Positions 1-9,336 are shown, numbered from the stretch's first letter. The stretch is DNA of 64,000 nt from CAYPPG01 sp964412555 (GCA_964412555.1 CAYPPG010000025.1:38980-102979); one strand, 5' to 3'. Made by a program: numbers and translations. Notes: generated by a model from the sequence alone, not told the origin.

Positions 1-213
1 ATTCTTTTGAAATACATCGGTTTGCAAGCGATCCAATTCGGTCCGATTAATCCCATTGTCCCGTATATTTTCGATTTCCGAAACTGACATGGACATCAAG
101 TAGCCTTGGATCATTCCCGGTGTTTCTTGTGCCCATACCGGTACAATTGTTCCCAACAGAAGGGTTACTCCCAGTGACAAAACAAGACTTTTGGCGAATG
201 CATTTCTTTTCAT
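1..213 (-). CDS. Secreted protein, N-terminal part only (cut by left edge)
   Basis: The reverse strand opens at an ATG at 213 with a GGAGG Shine-Dalgarno five bases upstream and stays open to base 1 (71 codons). The product starts with a classic signal peptide: basic MKR, a hydrophobic core rich in Leu and Val, and a likely cleavage at VWA|QE near residue 27. The mature part begins with residues such as GMIQGYLMSM and then a charged helical stretch. I do not recognise the family. It is transcribed away from thiL, so the 227 bp between them hold two divergent promoters. Confidence 0.7.
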   Translation of the reverse strand, partial: MKRNAFAKSLVLSLGVTLLLGTIVPVWAQETPGMIQGYLMSMSVSEIENIRDNGINRTELDRLQTDVFQKN

Positions 214-370
214 GATTACCTCCGTGCTGTTCTAACATAATGGAATCCATCGATTTCTTTTTTGTCATACAAGGAATCGATCATACCACAATCCATCTAG
301 GATTTATATTCTTTTAAAACAGATTATCATCATTATACACGTTCTTAAAAGGATTAAAGATAATAATGAA

Positions 371-395
371 ATAGTGTATTTTCAAGATATACTAT
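371..395. promoter_or_regulatory. Imperfect palindrome upstream of thiL, candidate operator
   Basis: Arms ATAGTGTAT (371-379) and ATATACTAT (387-395) match at 8 of 9 positions around a 7-base spacer. The right arm contains TATACT, which could be a -10 element. The site lies in the divergent spacer between the truncated secreted gene and thiL. It could be a repressor site or a promoter with chance symmetry. Confidence 0.3.
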
Positions 396-440
396 CACTG
401 CTTCTGCCATGAACATCATGAGACATCGGAGTTTTTTAAA

Positions 441-1439
441 ATGGTTTCACCAAAAACCGTTCGCGATATCGGTGAATTCCAAGTCATTGAACGGATCCAA
501 AAACAAATCGGTTCCAATTCCAAGGAAGTATGGGTGGGTTTAGGGGACGATGCGGCGGTTTTTTATCCTCGGCAGCAACCGTTGGTCGTTACGACCGATA
601 CCATGATTGAAAATACTCATTTTCAGATGGATTGGTGCTCAGCCGAAGATTTGGCTCATAAATCGCTTGCCTCCAATATCAGTGATTTAGCGGCGAAATG
701 CGCATCTCCGGCCTATTGCCTCGTTACGCTAGGGCTTCCTCCCCATATACCGGTTGCGTGGGTCGACGATTTCTATCGTACTCTTACTCGACTGAGAAAC
801 CATTGGGAAATCGAAGTCATTGGTGGTGATACGGTACGTTCTTCCGAAATTGTCATTTCTATCACGGCCATTGGATATCAAAAGACTGCACAACCGGTTT
901 GTCTTCATACCGCCCAAATCGGAGATCAGATTTGTGTTACTGGAACACTTGGAGACGCCACTGCCGGATTGGAACTATGTTTGGAGAATGCTCATCGCCG
1001 AAATATCACTGATACGGAACAATGGCTGCTGAAACGTTTTCACCGGCCCGATCCACGTTGGAAAGAGGCGTTGCGAATTACACAGGAAGTCCTGCCGGCG
1101 TCGATGACGGATATCAGCGATGGACTGGCGCGTGATTTGCCAAAATTGTGCCGCGCTTCCAACGTGGGAGCAATTCTTTATCCTCAATCGTTCCCTTGCA
1201 GCATGGCCTTGCAAGAATATGCAAAGAATCGATGCCAGGATTATGCCTGGAAAGGGGGGGAGGATTATGAATTGTTATTTACCCTATCCCCGAATGATTT
1301 GAACATTTTAATGAAACAATGGAAGGACTGTTCCTGTCCGATAACGGTTATCGGTGAAATCGTATCCCCAGAAAGGGGAGTCATAGTCAATGGGTGGAAA
1401 GGAAACTTTCTTTCCGGTTATGATCACTTCAAAGAATAA
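441..1439 (+). CDS. thiL: Thiamine-monophosphate kinase
   Basis: ThiL phosphorylates thiamine monophosphate to thiamine pyrophosphate with ATP, the last step of thiamine cofactor synthesis in the cytoplasm. The 332-residue protein has the usual family length and the PurM/ThiL-type fold signatures in order: an acidic Mg-binding GLGDDAAVF near residue 34, TTDTMIENTHF near 58, a SNISDLAA segment near 80, GGDTVRSSEIVIS near 130, DISDGLARDL near 223 and GGEDYELLF near 270. A weak CGGAG lies before the ATG. There are no thiamine neighbours, so it is probably a single-gene unit. It converges on the GntR-type regulator six bases downstream. Confidence 0.93.
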   Translation: MVSPKTVRDIGEFQVIERIQKQIGSNSKEVWVGLGDDAAVFYPRQQPLVVTTDTMIENTHFQMDWCSAEDLAHKSLASNISDLAAKCASPAYCLVTLGLPPHIPVAWVDDFYRTLTRLRNHWEIEVIGGDTVRSSEIVISITAIGYQKTAQPVCLHTAQIGDQICVTGTLGDATAGLELCLENAHRRNITDTEQWLLKRFHRPDPRWKEALRITQEVLPASMTDISDGLARDLPKLCRASNVGAILYPQSFPCSMALQEYAKNRCQDYAWKGGEDYELLFTLSPNDLNILMKQWKDCSCPITVIGEIVSPERGVIVNGWKGNFLSGYDHFKE

Positions 1440-1445
1440 AGATCT

Positions 1446-2534
1446 TTAAACACTCACCGGAATATGGGCAAGTGAAGAGCGAATGACAATTTTCGAAGGA
1501 ATCGTTACACTTTCAATCTTTTCTCCACGGCTTGCTTTGTGCAACAAGTCTACCGCTACTTTCCCTTCTTCTGCTAAAGGTTGTTCAACGGTTGTCAGAC
1601 CGATAGCCTGTGAAAAGGGGAGGTCATCAAAGCCGGTAATCGAAATTTCAGATGCGACTGCAGTATTGACACTATTCAATAAACTATACACATGGGTTGC
1701 GATTTGATCGTTCAAACACATCAGGATGGTTGGTTCAAATTCGTAGAGTAAGGTTTCGAATTCCTGAACGGAAAGATTCAGTGGTTTGCGTCCATCGACA
1801 CTCGCGACTTCGGCTAATTCCGCTCGTGGTTCTTCCTTAGTGGCAGCGGATAAAAATCCTTCGATTCTGGCATTCGTCGTGGTACTTTGAATTTCTTCCC
1901 AGCGAACGACAATGATACGCCGATGGCCGTATTTGATCACTTCGCGAGTGAGTTCCGCCATGGCTTCTTTATTATTGGTTTGTACAAGAACGGATTCTTC
2001 CAGTTCCTCGATTCCACGGTCAACGAGTACTACAGGAATGCGTGTTTCTTGAAACATCCGATACCATTTGACATTGCAGGACGGATCCGCCACTCGTTCC
2101 AGGGGGGTCGCGATCACTCCTACTGCTTTTCTCACGATCAAACGTTCTGCAAAGGTTTCAACTTTGTCCATATCTTCATCAGTACTACAGAGCATGACTT
2201 CATAGCCCATCTGATGAGCATGCCGTTCGATACTATGGAGAATAATGGAAAAAATTCCACGATCTGTCCGGGGAACGAGAACTCCAATCAAAGGCGCATT
2301 CTCAACCGGCCGCATGATATAAGTACCTTTTCCCTGCACCCGGCGTAAGTAACCTTCTTGCACCAATTCCTGTAAGGCCCGAATGACAGTCATTTTACTG
2401 GCGCCGAACCGTTCGATCAGAGATACTTCCGATGCCAGCTGATCCCCCTCACAAAGAATGCCCTGTTCGATTTCCAATCGAATGGCTTCTTTGATTTGAA
2501 CATATTTCGGCAAACGGTCGAACAACTGAGACAT
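1446..2534 (-). CDS. GntR-family regulator with LacI-type sugar-binding domain
   Basis: The 362-residue protein has an N-terminal GntR winged helix (residues about 8-75, with YVQIKEAIRLEIEQG and TVIRALQELVQEGYL) joined to a periplasmic-binding-like domain of the LacI/AraR type (from about 82, GVLVPRTDRGIFS, ending in GLTTVEQPLAEEGK). Such proteins are normally sugar-responsive repressors of carbohydrate genes. No obvious target operon is adjacent, so the ligand cannot be read from context. GATC-centred inverted repeats in its own upstream region suggest autoregulation. Confidence 0.88.
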   Translation of the reverse strand: MSQLFDRLPKYVQIKEAIRLEIEQGILCEGDQLASEVSLIERFGASKMTVIRALQELVQEGYLRRVQGKGTYIMRPVENAPLIGVLVPRTDRGIFSIILHSIERHAHQMGYEVMLCSTDEDMDKVETFAERLIVRKAVGVIATPLERVADPSCNVKWYRMFQETRIPVVLVDRGIEELEESVLVQTNNKEAMAELTREVIKYGHRRIIVVRWEEIQSTTTNARIEGFLSAATKEEPRAELAEVASVDGRKPLNLSVQEFETLLYEFEPTILMCLNDQIATHVYSLLNSVNTAVASEISITGFDDLPFSQAIGLTTVEQPLAEEGKVAVDLLHKASRGEKIESVTIPSKIVIRSSLAHIPVSV

Positions 2535-2591
2535 GATGAGTCCTTACACTATCCTACGGCTCCTCCTAGCGAGAAAACGAAGGGATAATCA

Positions 2592-2638
2592 CTTGATCTT
2601 AATACAATAAGACTACATCAGGATAACATTTGATCAAG
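2592..2638. promoter_or_regulatory. Inverted CTTGATC/GATCAAG pair upstream of the regulator gene
   Basis: CTTGATCTT (2592-2600) and TTGATCAA (2630-2637, a perfect 8-base palindrome) form an inverted pair about 60-100 bases upstream of the GntR/LacI-type gene start. Regulators of this class often bind palindromes upstream of their own gene, so this is a candidate autoregulatory operator. The link is inferred only from position and symmetry. Confidence 0.3.
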
Positions 2639-2692
2639 ATTAGAGTATTGAGACGATACTCAGTGGAATCAAAAGAAAAGATACACTTTCAT

Positions 2693-3301
2693 TTATCGAT
2701 TCTGGGCTTTGTTGGCATCGTCTTGCAAAACAATCGGTAAAATCATAACAAAATATTCATAAATTGTATAAAGTGTTGCAATACAAGCGACACTCATCAA
2801 TATATTAGCGAGGAGATAAAAAGAAAAATCCAGAATCGGCACATATTGAGAAATTATTCTAACAACCAAAATAGCAATAATGACCGTCGACTGAAAAATC
2901 GCTTTTCTTTTTCGGCTTTTTTGTACATTAACTGTCAACCCTTTGAATACACATACAGTGAGTAGGGTTGAAACGATGGAGTCCCGATAGAGAATCGGAA
3001 GAACCAGAAAAAGAGTGACTTGCTTATCAATAGCCAAACATAAAAAAATAGTATCCCGATAAATGGTATCGGCCAATGAATCGAATACGCTCCCCATTTC
3101 CGTTTCTTGACCGTACTTTCTCGCAAGATAACCATCCATAAAATCCGTCAATTCACAGACGAGAACGACCCCTAATACGATAAAACGCATCAACGTTCCA
3201 TCGATAAAAAAAATGACAGCAAGAAACGGACTTAATACCAATCGGAAAGACGAAAATAAATTCGGTATGTTCAATGTTTCTGCCATCGGCCACCCAGTCA
3301 T
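2693..3301 (-). CDS. CDP-alcohol phosphatidyltransferase family membrane protein
   Basis: This 202-residue integral membrane enzyme carries the family signature D-x2-DG-x2-AR-x8/9-G-x3-D-x3-D, seen as DFMDGYLARKYG followed by GSVFDSLAD at residues about 52-82. The family condenses a CDP-alcohol with a second alcohol to make phospholipids. Several hydrophobic segments follow the motif. The start overlaps the stop of the upstream paralogue by ATGA, so the two genes are translationally coupled. The substrate (glycerol-phosphate, inositol or another alcohol) cannot be decided from sequence alone. Confidence 0.85.
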   Translation of the reverse strand: MTGWPMAETLNIPNLFSSFRLVLSPFLAVIFFIDGTLMRFIVLGVVLVCELTDFMDGYLARKYGQETEMGSVFDSLADTIYRDTIFLCLAIDKQVTLFLVLPILYRDSIVSTLLTVCVFKGLTVNVQKSRKRKAIFQSTVIIAILVVRIISQYVPILDFSFYLLANILMSVACIATLYTIYEYFVMILPIVLQDDANKAQNR

Positions 3302-3864
3302 GGATTCGTTTCCTTTTCTCCATGAACATGATTTTCGGAGGCTTGTTGTAAAGCCTGATAAACATAGTGAAATAAAGCCGATATGGTGACAATCGCTGTG
3401 AGGTATTCAATGAGTTTTAAAAAGATCCCATCGGTGAAGATTATAATGAAGAAGATGGTGAAAAATTGAAGACCCGTTGCAGTTTTTCCAAGTAGAGAAG
3501 GAGAAACTTCCAGTTTGCCGTATAGCATTGCATAGATACACCAACCGATGCAAACAAGAACATCTTTCGAGACCACGATAATCGTCAACCAAGCGGGGAT
3601 AATGTCATAGACTGCCAGTAAGATGAACGAGGTTGTTACGAATAATTTATCCGCCAATGGGTCCAACAAGCTTCCCAATGATGTCACTTCTCCCCGCATA
3701 CGCGCCAAATATCCGTCAAAAAAATCACTGATAATGATCGCAATCATGAGAAGCCTACACCAAATCAACACTGCTTCTTGGCCCTGTAAATAATAATATA
3801 ATGCCATGAAAAAGCAGGGGACTAATATCACACGGCACATGGATAACATGTTCGGCAGGTTCAT
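3298..3864 (-). CDS. CDP-alcohol phosphatidyltransferase, PgsA-like
   Basis: This 188-residue membrane protein resembles phosphatidylglycerophosphate synthase, which joins CDP-diacylglycerol to glycerol-3-phosphate. It starts with the typical MNLPNMLSMCRV amphipathic entry helix and carries the full catalytic motif, DFFDGYLARMRG followed by GSLLDPLADKLFV near residues 47-79. It is the first gene of a two-gene operon with a second family member. PgsA is the likeliest assignment for this copy because of the LDPLADK form, but cardiolipin or phosphatidylinositol-phosphate synthase types remain possible. Confidence 0.85.
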   Translation of the reverse strand: MNLPNMLSMCRVILVPCFFMALYYYLQGQEAVLIWCRLLMIAIIISDFFDGYLARMRGEVTSLGSLLDPLADKLFVTTSFILLAVYDIIPAWLTIIVVSKDVLVCIGWCIYAMLYGKLEVSPSLLGKTATGLQFFTIFFIIIFTDGIFLKLIEYLTAIVTISALFHYVYQALQQASENHVHGEKETNP

Positions 3865-4136
3865 GCGTTTTTCAATCCAATAATCACCGATTCATTCTGG
3901 AATGCTGGAAATACTATACTCCATAACTGATATCATTGAACCCCGAAAGCGAATTTCTCTATCCCTGGATAGATTCCTAATTCAGTATTTTACCTTCTAC
4001 TCATCAAAATGTAGCAATAGATTCCAGAGCAGCCCCTTATCAAGTCAACTGAATCAGAATAGAATGCAAAGGGTTACTCCCTGATTGTTCATTCGTATGC
4101 GGTAATACAGTATTCGAAACAATACAAAAAAAACTA

Positions 4137-4475
4137 TTGAAATGGAGTGAATCAACGATCGTGCCGTCGAAAGTAGACGTCGAAAAAATTTTCAATGGAT
4201 TAAAATACGCCTGTTCATGGATATCCGCCATTTTATTCGTTTGGTTGTTCTGCCATTTATTCATCCCGAGTTGGGGCGGTCCTTTTCCCTATCGGACACG
4301 GGGACCGCTTGCCAAAGAGGAATACAAACAACTTGGAGAGTTGGATGAGTGGGAAAGCGTGCTCGACCTCCCCGCCCTTGAAGATAAAACCGCATCGGAA
4401 GCCTTAATCCAAGGAGATGAAATTCCCCCCCTGGAATTCGGATCTCCAAATAGCGTAACAAAAGAAAAGGAATAA
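4137..4475 (+). CDS. Small single-pass membrane protein, unknown
   Basis: The 112-residue reading frame has one clear membrane segment (residues about 26-43, SWISAILFVWLFCHLF) followed by an acidic, proline-rich tail. It begins at a TTG (4137) with no Shine-Dalgarno. A GTG at 4161 has GGAG 13 bases upstream and is an equally possible start. It ends 18 bases before the class II aldolase gene on the same strand, which suggests co-transcription. I do not recognise the family. The 272 bp upstream hold no gene that I can support. Confidence 0.5.
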   Translation: MKWSESTIVPSKVDVEKIFNGLKYACSWISAILFVWLFCHLFIPSWGGPFPYRTRGPLAKEEYKQLGELDEWESVLDLPALEDKTASEALIQGDEIPPLEFGSPNSVTKEKE

Positions 4476-4493
4476 TCCACGAAGAGAATCCTG

Positions 4494-5222
4494 ATGACCA
4501 ACATTTATGAAGCAAAACAGCAAATTATAGAAATCGGCAAACGCATGTGGACGAAAGAGTGGGTGGCCGCCAATGACGGCAATATTTCCTGCAAGATCTC
4601 CGATGATGAGTTTGTCTGTACCCCAACCGGTGTGAGCAAAGGGTTTCTTGACATTGGCGACTTGATCATTGTCGATAAAGAAGGCCGAAAGCGGTCCGGC
4701 GGCCCCTTGAAACCGTCTTCGGAAATCAAAATGCACCTGTACGTCTATAAGGAAAGACCCGATGTGCAAGCGGTTTGCCATGCTCATCCGCCGACAGCCA
4801 CCGGCTTTGCCGTAGCAGGTCTTTCATTGGATCAATGTGTGCTTCCGGAAGTGGTTGCGCTCCTTGGGCAAATTCCCACCGCTCCCTACGGTTTGCCTTC
4901 TACCGACGAAATCCCCCAATCGATTGCCCCCTATATCCAAAACAACAATGCCATACTCCTCGCCAATCACGGCGCTCTGACATGGGGAGACAATCTCACA
5001 CAGGCCTATTATCGCATGGAAACCATGGAACACTTTGCGCGTATCCTTTTTGTTTCGATTCAATTGGGAAAAGTCAACCTCTTTTCGCAGGAACAGGTTG
5101 CTGCGCTGGAATCGTTGCGGGATCGCTTCGGGCTGCAAGGGGCTTTCACAGGGTGTAATATCAATAATCCAAATATTCCGGTTCAACAAGGAACGGTTCC
5201 GGACATCAAAAACATCCGATGA
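4494..5222 (+). CDS. Class II aldolase/adducin family protein
   Basis: The family includes zinc-dependent L-fuculose- and L-rhamnulose-phosphate aldolases and L-ribulose-5-phosphate 4-epimerase. The 242-residue protein shows the zinc site His96 and His98 in CHAHPP and His159 in LANHGALTWG, plus the probable catalytic Glu77 in SSEIKMH. N-terminal GNIS and the TPTGVSKG loop bind the substrate phosphate in relatives. Length and motifs fit an aldolase better than the epimerase. A rhamnose kinase and isomerase lie 55 kb away, so a role in deoxysugar breakdown is possible but not shown. Confidence 0.85.
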   Translation: MTNIYEAKQQIIEIGKRMWTKEWVAANDGNISCKISDDEFVCTPTGVSKGFLDIGDLIIVDKEGRKRSGGPLKPSSEIKMHLYVYKERPDVQAVCHAHPPTATGFAVAGLSLDQCVLPEVVALLGQIPTAPYGLPSTDEIPQSIAPYIQNNNAILLANHGALTWGDNLTQAYYRMETMEHFARILFVSIQLGKVNLFSQEQVAALESLRDRFGLQGAFTGCNINNPNIPVQQGTVPDIKNIR

Positions 5223-5299
5223 TTCTGAAGCCTTCCCTACTCTTCCAAAACCTTCTATCCTCTACAATCCAAAATCATTCAAAAAGTTGAAAATCCAAT

Positions 5300-7252
5300 A
5301 TGTGCGGACTCTGCGGAATCATCCATTTCGATAAACAACGGCCGGTGGATCCGAACTTATTGCAAAGAATGACCGACGTGATCCGCCATCGCGGCCCAGA
5401 CGATGAAGGTCATTTGATCGATGGGCATGCCGGTCTTGGCTCTCGGCGTTTATCCATCCTTGGCCTGAACGACGGACACATGCCGATGTCGACGCCGGAT
5501 GGAAGCATCTCGATTGTCTATAATGGGGAACTCTACAATCATCCGGAACTCAAGAAGCAATTATGTTCGAAAGGATACCGGTATCGCACAGGTTCGGATA
5601 CAGAGTCATTTTTGTACCTTTATCAGCAGTACGGAGAGGATTTTCTTCAGCATACCCGTGGCATGTTTGCATTAGCGTTATGGGATCGCAAGAAACAGAA
5701 AATTGTTTTGGCGAGAGACCGCTTGGGTATCAAACCTCTCTATTATCAAATCGACGGTATGGCACTTCGGTTCGCGTCGGAAATCAAATGCATATTATGC
5801 GATAAGCATGTTTCCCGCCGAATCGATATGGAAGCATTGAACTTGTATCTCTCGTACCTCGCGACTCCTCCTCCTTATACAATGTTCGAAGGGATTCGGC
5901 AGTTGTATCCTGGCGAGATGTTGATCTTCGAAAACAACCGTGTTCGCACTCAGTCATTTTGGTATCCAAAAAGCAGAATATCTCAATCACAAGAATTGGA
6001 TGCAAATACAGTCAAAAGAGAATTAGGCGAACGGCTGCGAACAATCGTCAAAGAGCATCTTTTATCCGATGTACCGGTAGGAGCCTTTCTATCGGGTGGA
6101 ATTGATTCCAGCGTTTTGGTTGGATTGATGCATGAATTCCTGGGGCCGGGATTCAAAACATTTTCAATCGGATTCGAGGGCCATAGATTATTCGACGAAA
6201 CACCACAGGCAAAAAGCGTATCAAAACGCTTCGGAACGGATCATCACGAGCGAATTCTCTCTCCAGCAGACCTTCTAAACGCTTTGGAGGATATCACTTG
6301 GCAGTTGGATGAACCTTTGGCGGATTCTTCCTGCCTCCCCCTGTATTTTGTTTCGCAATTGGCTGCCAACTATGGAAAAGTAGTTTTATCCGGGGATGGG
6401 GGTGATGAAGTCTTCGCCGGCTACTGTAAATACTTGGCGGAACACTATCGACAATACTTTACCAATCTTCCCGCCCCGTTTTCCCATTTCCTGTCTCACA
6501 CATTCGCCAATTATCTCCCCGAATCCCGAGCAAACTATATGATGGATTTACTGCGGCAGGGGAAAAAATTTTTGCGCGGTTTCGATCCCGATCCTTTTGA
6601 GCGCCATATGGGAATGGCAATTCATTTCGAAGATCAACTGCGATCCCAAATTTTGCTTCCGGAAATCCGGAAAGCCATCGATTTCGATCGTCCACGAACG
6701 TATCGAAGGGAAATCTTTCAAGAGTTGTCCGACCATGACGATCTGACTCGAATGCTGTGGGTGGATTTACGGCATGGATTACCGTCGGATATGTTGATGA
6801 AGGTCGACCGAATGTCGATGCTGCATTCTCTTGAAGTGCGGGTTCCATTTCTCGACCATACACTGGTTGAATATGCGTTTTCTTTACCCGGTTGGATGAA
6901 ATTGAAGGGGAAAACAACAAAGTGGATTTTGAAAGAGGCGTTTAAAGATTTGCTGCCATCTGACATCATTCATCGACGGAAACACGGATTCGACGTGCCG
7001 GTGGGGGAATGGTTCAAACATGAGCTGCGGGATGTTATCGAGGATGTCTGTTCCGAGTCCACAACGAACCGCCGGGGATTGTTCGATCCCCGGCAAGTCC
7101 GTCAGGTTATAATGGATCATCAAGACAGGAGAAGGGATTATAATAATCAATTGTGGATTTTTCTCAGCTTAGAGCTCTGGCAGCGTCAGTATCTTGATTC
7201 TCCCCCGGGTACGGTTCCGCATCGGCCCGCCGGAGGGGGATCGCTTTTATGA
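5300..7252 (+). CDS. asnB: Asparagine synthase (glutamine-hydrolysing)
   Basis: AsnB makes asparagine from aspartate, ATP and glutamine. The 650-residue protein begins MCGLCGI, giving the N-terminal nucleophile Cys2 of the class II glutaminase domain (residues about 1-190, with RHRGPDDEG near 32). The C-terminal synthetase domain has the pyrophosphate-binding loop FLSGGIDSS near residue 265 and a SGDGGDEVFAGY loop near 370. Alternatives are the AsnB-like amidotransferases of surface-glycan or peptide clusters, since the family is broad. Its last 89 bases overlap the convergent gene on the other strand. Confidence 0.9.
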   Translation: MCGLCGIIHFDKQRPVDPNLLQRMTDVIRHRGPDDEGHLIDGHAGLGSRRLSILGLNDGHMPMSTPDGSISIVYNGELYNHPELKKQLCSKGYRYRTGSDTESFLYLYQQYGEDFLQHTRGMFALALWDRKKQKIVLARDRLGIKPLYYQIDGMALRFASEIKCILCDKHVSRRIDMEALNLYLSYLATPPPYTMFEGIRQLYPGEMLIFENNRVRTQSFWYPKSRISQSQELDANTVKRELGERLRTIVKEHLLSDVPVGAFLSGGIDSSVLVGLMHEFLGPGFKTFSIGFEGHRLFDETPQAKSVSKRFGTDHHERILSPADLLNALEDITWQLDEPLADSSCLPLYFVSQLAANYGKVVLSGDGGDEVFAGYCKYLAEHYRQYFTNLPAPFSHFLSHTFANYLPESRANYMMDLLRQGKKFLRGFDPDPFERHMGMAIHFEDQLRSQILLPEIRKAIDFDRPRTYRREIFQELSDHDDLTRMLWVDLRHGLPSDMLMKVDRMSMLHSLEVRVPFLDHTLVEYAFSLPGWMKLKGKTTKWILKEAFKDLLPSDIIHRRKHGFDVPVGEWFKHELRDVIEDVCSESTTNRRGLFDPRQVRQVIMDHQDRRRDYNNQLWIFLSLELWQRQYLDSPPGTVPHRPAGGGSLL

Positions 7253-8159
7253 TCCCTAAGCGTGAAATATTGCCACTTTTGTTTCTTTTTTCCTCTTCCG
7301 TTGTATACAGAACTTTCGCGATAATTCGATCCTTTTCCCGAAGTGTATTTTTATTGAAAATTTCTTTGTTGACTCCTTTTCTCTTGAACCACAAAAAACC
7401 GTCATAGCTATGAAAACGGAATGTAAAACTATTGCCGGTATAAGAAAGGTTCGAGAGTTCCACTTCGATCACGTCCCCCGGCATGACCCGGGGTTCAAGA
7501 TAGAGGATCTGTTCACTTTTTTTCTTGTCGGAAAGCATCAAGCCAGGGATATTGGTAATCTTCAGCTGCAGCCGGTCTCCGATTTGTGCGTTGGGAACTT
7601 GTTTGATAAAACATCGATATCGTCTACCCAGCGTATCGATGAGCGAAAAACCCGGATTGCCTTCCAGTGCTTTTTGCGAAGTACTTTTTGAACGGCGGTT
7701 TTCTACAATAAAAGCGACCTCCGCATTGATGAACGTGTTGATTTCGACCTCACCCGGTTCAAGAAACAGTACGTTGTTGGAGGCTAAAATATTCATCAAC
7801 TCGCCGATGAGAGAATGATTGGCGCACTCGGCGGGATCATGATCATGATGAAGAAGTATTTCATGTCCTAAATCATGCACGATTTTGTACTCACCGAAAG
7901 CACGGGCATTATAGAATCGTTCCAGCCACTCTCTTTCTTTTTCATCGGTCCAGTCGTCCGGATAGTTGACACGTTCTTTGATGTAGGCAAAATGTTCGGT
8001 TTTCAATAATTCTTTCAAACTTCGCTCGTATACTTTGAAAATATTGCGAGCCAACAAAATGCAACCGGCATCCAGATGCTCCAAAATACGCTCAACATAA
8101 TAGAGGAGAACCTGTTCTTCGGTGTTCGTTTTTTGAAATTTGGTCAGTACGCTACCCAC
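7164..8159 (-). CDS. Conserved hypothetical, possible OB/TRAM-like C-terminal fold
   Basis: This 331-residue protein has a helical N-terminal half (1-170) and a beta-rich C-terminal half. The latter contains repeated strands such as GDRLQLKITNI and GDVIEVELSNLSY, which look like small OB- or TRAM-like barrels. No signal peptide or membrane segment is visible, so it is probably cytosolic. I do not recognise the family and assign no function. The C-terminal 30 residues are encoded opposite the end of asnB, so one of the two stop positions may be extended relative to relatives. Confidence 0.6.
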   Translation of the reverse strand: MGSVLTKFQKTNTEEQVLLYYVERILEHLDAGCILLARNIFKVYERSLKELLKTEHFAYIKERVNYPDDWTDEKEREWLERFYNARAFGEYKIVHDLGHEILLHHDHDPAECANHSLIGELMNILASNNVLFLEPGEVEINTFINAEVAFIVENRRSKSTSQKALEGNPGFSLIDTLGRRYRCFIKQVPNAQIGDRLQLKITNIPGLMLSDKKKSEQILYLEPRVMPGDVIEVELSNLSYTGNSFTFRFHSYDGFLWFKRKGVNKEIFNKNTLREKDRIIAKVLYTTEEEKRNKSGNISRLGIIKAIPLRRADAEPYPGENQDTDAARALS

Positions 8160-8556
8160 AAAAACTAAACCTCGCTTCCATCATTTCTTTCTATTGATGA
8201 GTGTATCTGAAGTATCGTTGTTCTCCTTATCTTAGTTGTAAAAATTTGTCTAAAGTTGGAAAATCGGGAGGAGATTCCCCTATCTTTTAGTGATTAGAAG
8301 CTATAAAAATATTATTTTATATTTACTTACTTTCTCTCTATTACACTTACCATAAAATTCGTTATAATTCCATCATAGACGTATTGAAAGAACGGTGGAG
8401 AATATAAGATTTCTCTTGGCATTCCTTTGACAAGAAAAGAGGAAATGGAAAAAGCGTTCCCCTTTACGATTGTCATAAACATGGATAAACCTTCTATATG
8501 AAAATTCCATCACGTCTATAATATAATGAGTCAATTTCAGAAGTGGGGATGTACAG
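8160..8556. other. AT-rich divergent intergenic region
   Basis: These 397 bases separate two divergent genes. The stretch is clearly AT-rich, with long runs such as the one at 8300-8340, and contains a TATAAT at 8517-8522 about 35 bases before the plus-strand gene. I see no open frame, tRNA or convincing inverted repeat. It presumably holds the two promoters. Confidence 0.4.
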
Positions 8557-9336
8557 ATGAGCGACGAGATTTGGTCCCTTATACAACCGGTATCCCGTGG
8601 GAAAGAATGCCCTTTTTGTGGGCAAAAGTGTCACCCGGCAAAGATGTTGTGCGATATGTGCACAAAACACATGAACACCATGGTTTTATCTATCTGCCGT
8701 AATTTATTGATGAAAGTGGATACCAAGCCCGAGAAGCCGGATAAAACCAAACCCCAAGAGAACATTCGTGAGGTTGCGATCGCAAAAGTTTTGGAAGACT
8801 TTCCCTATAAACTGGCGGAACAAACACGGCGTTATGAAAAAGCCTTACGTGCAGAGGGGGTTTGGTTTTCCCATCTAGTGGCGTATTGCTTGATCAAAGA
8901 TTTGCGCAAAAATAAAGAAACAACACCGTTTGAGCTACTGCAAGATTTGATGTACATCATGCCGCGGGATCAGTTTTTTGAATTTTTAAAAAATCCAAAA
9001 AAAAATGAAGACCAAGATTATTTGGAAATGATCTTCAATTTTTATTTTATCCCGCAAGCTTCCTTGGACGCCCGGCGCGCCGTTTTTATGATGTTGCTGG
9101 AATTGGAGAAATCGGGGAGACTTAAAATTATTCGGCCGAAAACAAATTGCGTGAAATGCGGTGCTGAACTGTCCGGCCATCAATACATCTGCGACGCCTG
9201 CAAAGAAAAAGAAATCGAAGAAACACGGGATGCCATTGTTTCCAATGTTCCACCCCCCATCAAATCAAAGCCCGATTTAGTCGAGAATCTTTTCCGCGGT
9301 ATGTATCTTGGATCAAACAGGAGAGAAAAGTCGTAA
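8557..9336 (+). CDS. Double zinc-ribbon protein, unknown
   Basis: The 259-residue protein has a Cys4-type zinc ribbon at each end. CPFCGQKC with CDMC lies at residues about 22-39, and CVKCGAEL with CDAC at about 210-228. Between them is a helical region with charged residues and no membrane segment. Zinc ribbons of this kind usually bind nucleic acid or protein. The stop overlaps the start of the GT39-like gene by one base (TAATG), so the two are translationally coupled. I do not recognise the family. Confidence 0.6.
   Translation: MSDEIWSLIQPVSRGKECPFCGQKCHPAKMLCDMCTKHMNTMVLSICRNLLMKVDTKPEKPDKTKPQENIREVAIAKVLEDFPYKLAEQTRRYEKALRAEGVWFSHLVAYCLIKDLRKNKETTPFELLQDLMYIMPRDQFFEFLKNPKKNEDQDYLEMIFNFYFIPQASLDARRAVFMMLLELEKSGRLKIIRPKTNCVKCGAELSGHQYICDACKEKEIEETRDAIVSNVPPPIKSKPDLVENLFRGMYLGSNRREKS

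Noticed and set aside
47..268. 73-codon frame on the minus strand at the left edge
   Set aside because: It lies out of frame with the ATG at 213, which has a perfect ribosome-binding site and gives a convincing signal peptide.
214..440. TPP riboswitch before thiL
   Set aside because: The 227-base spacer is AT-rich and I see none of the conserved TPP-aptamer sequence blocks such as CUGAGA.
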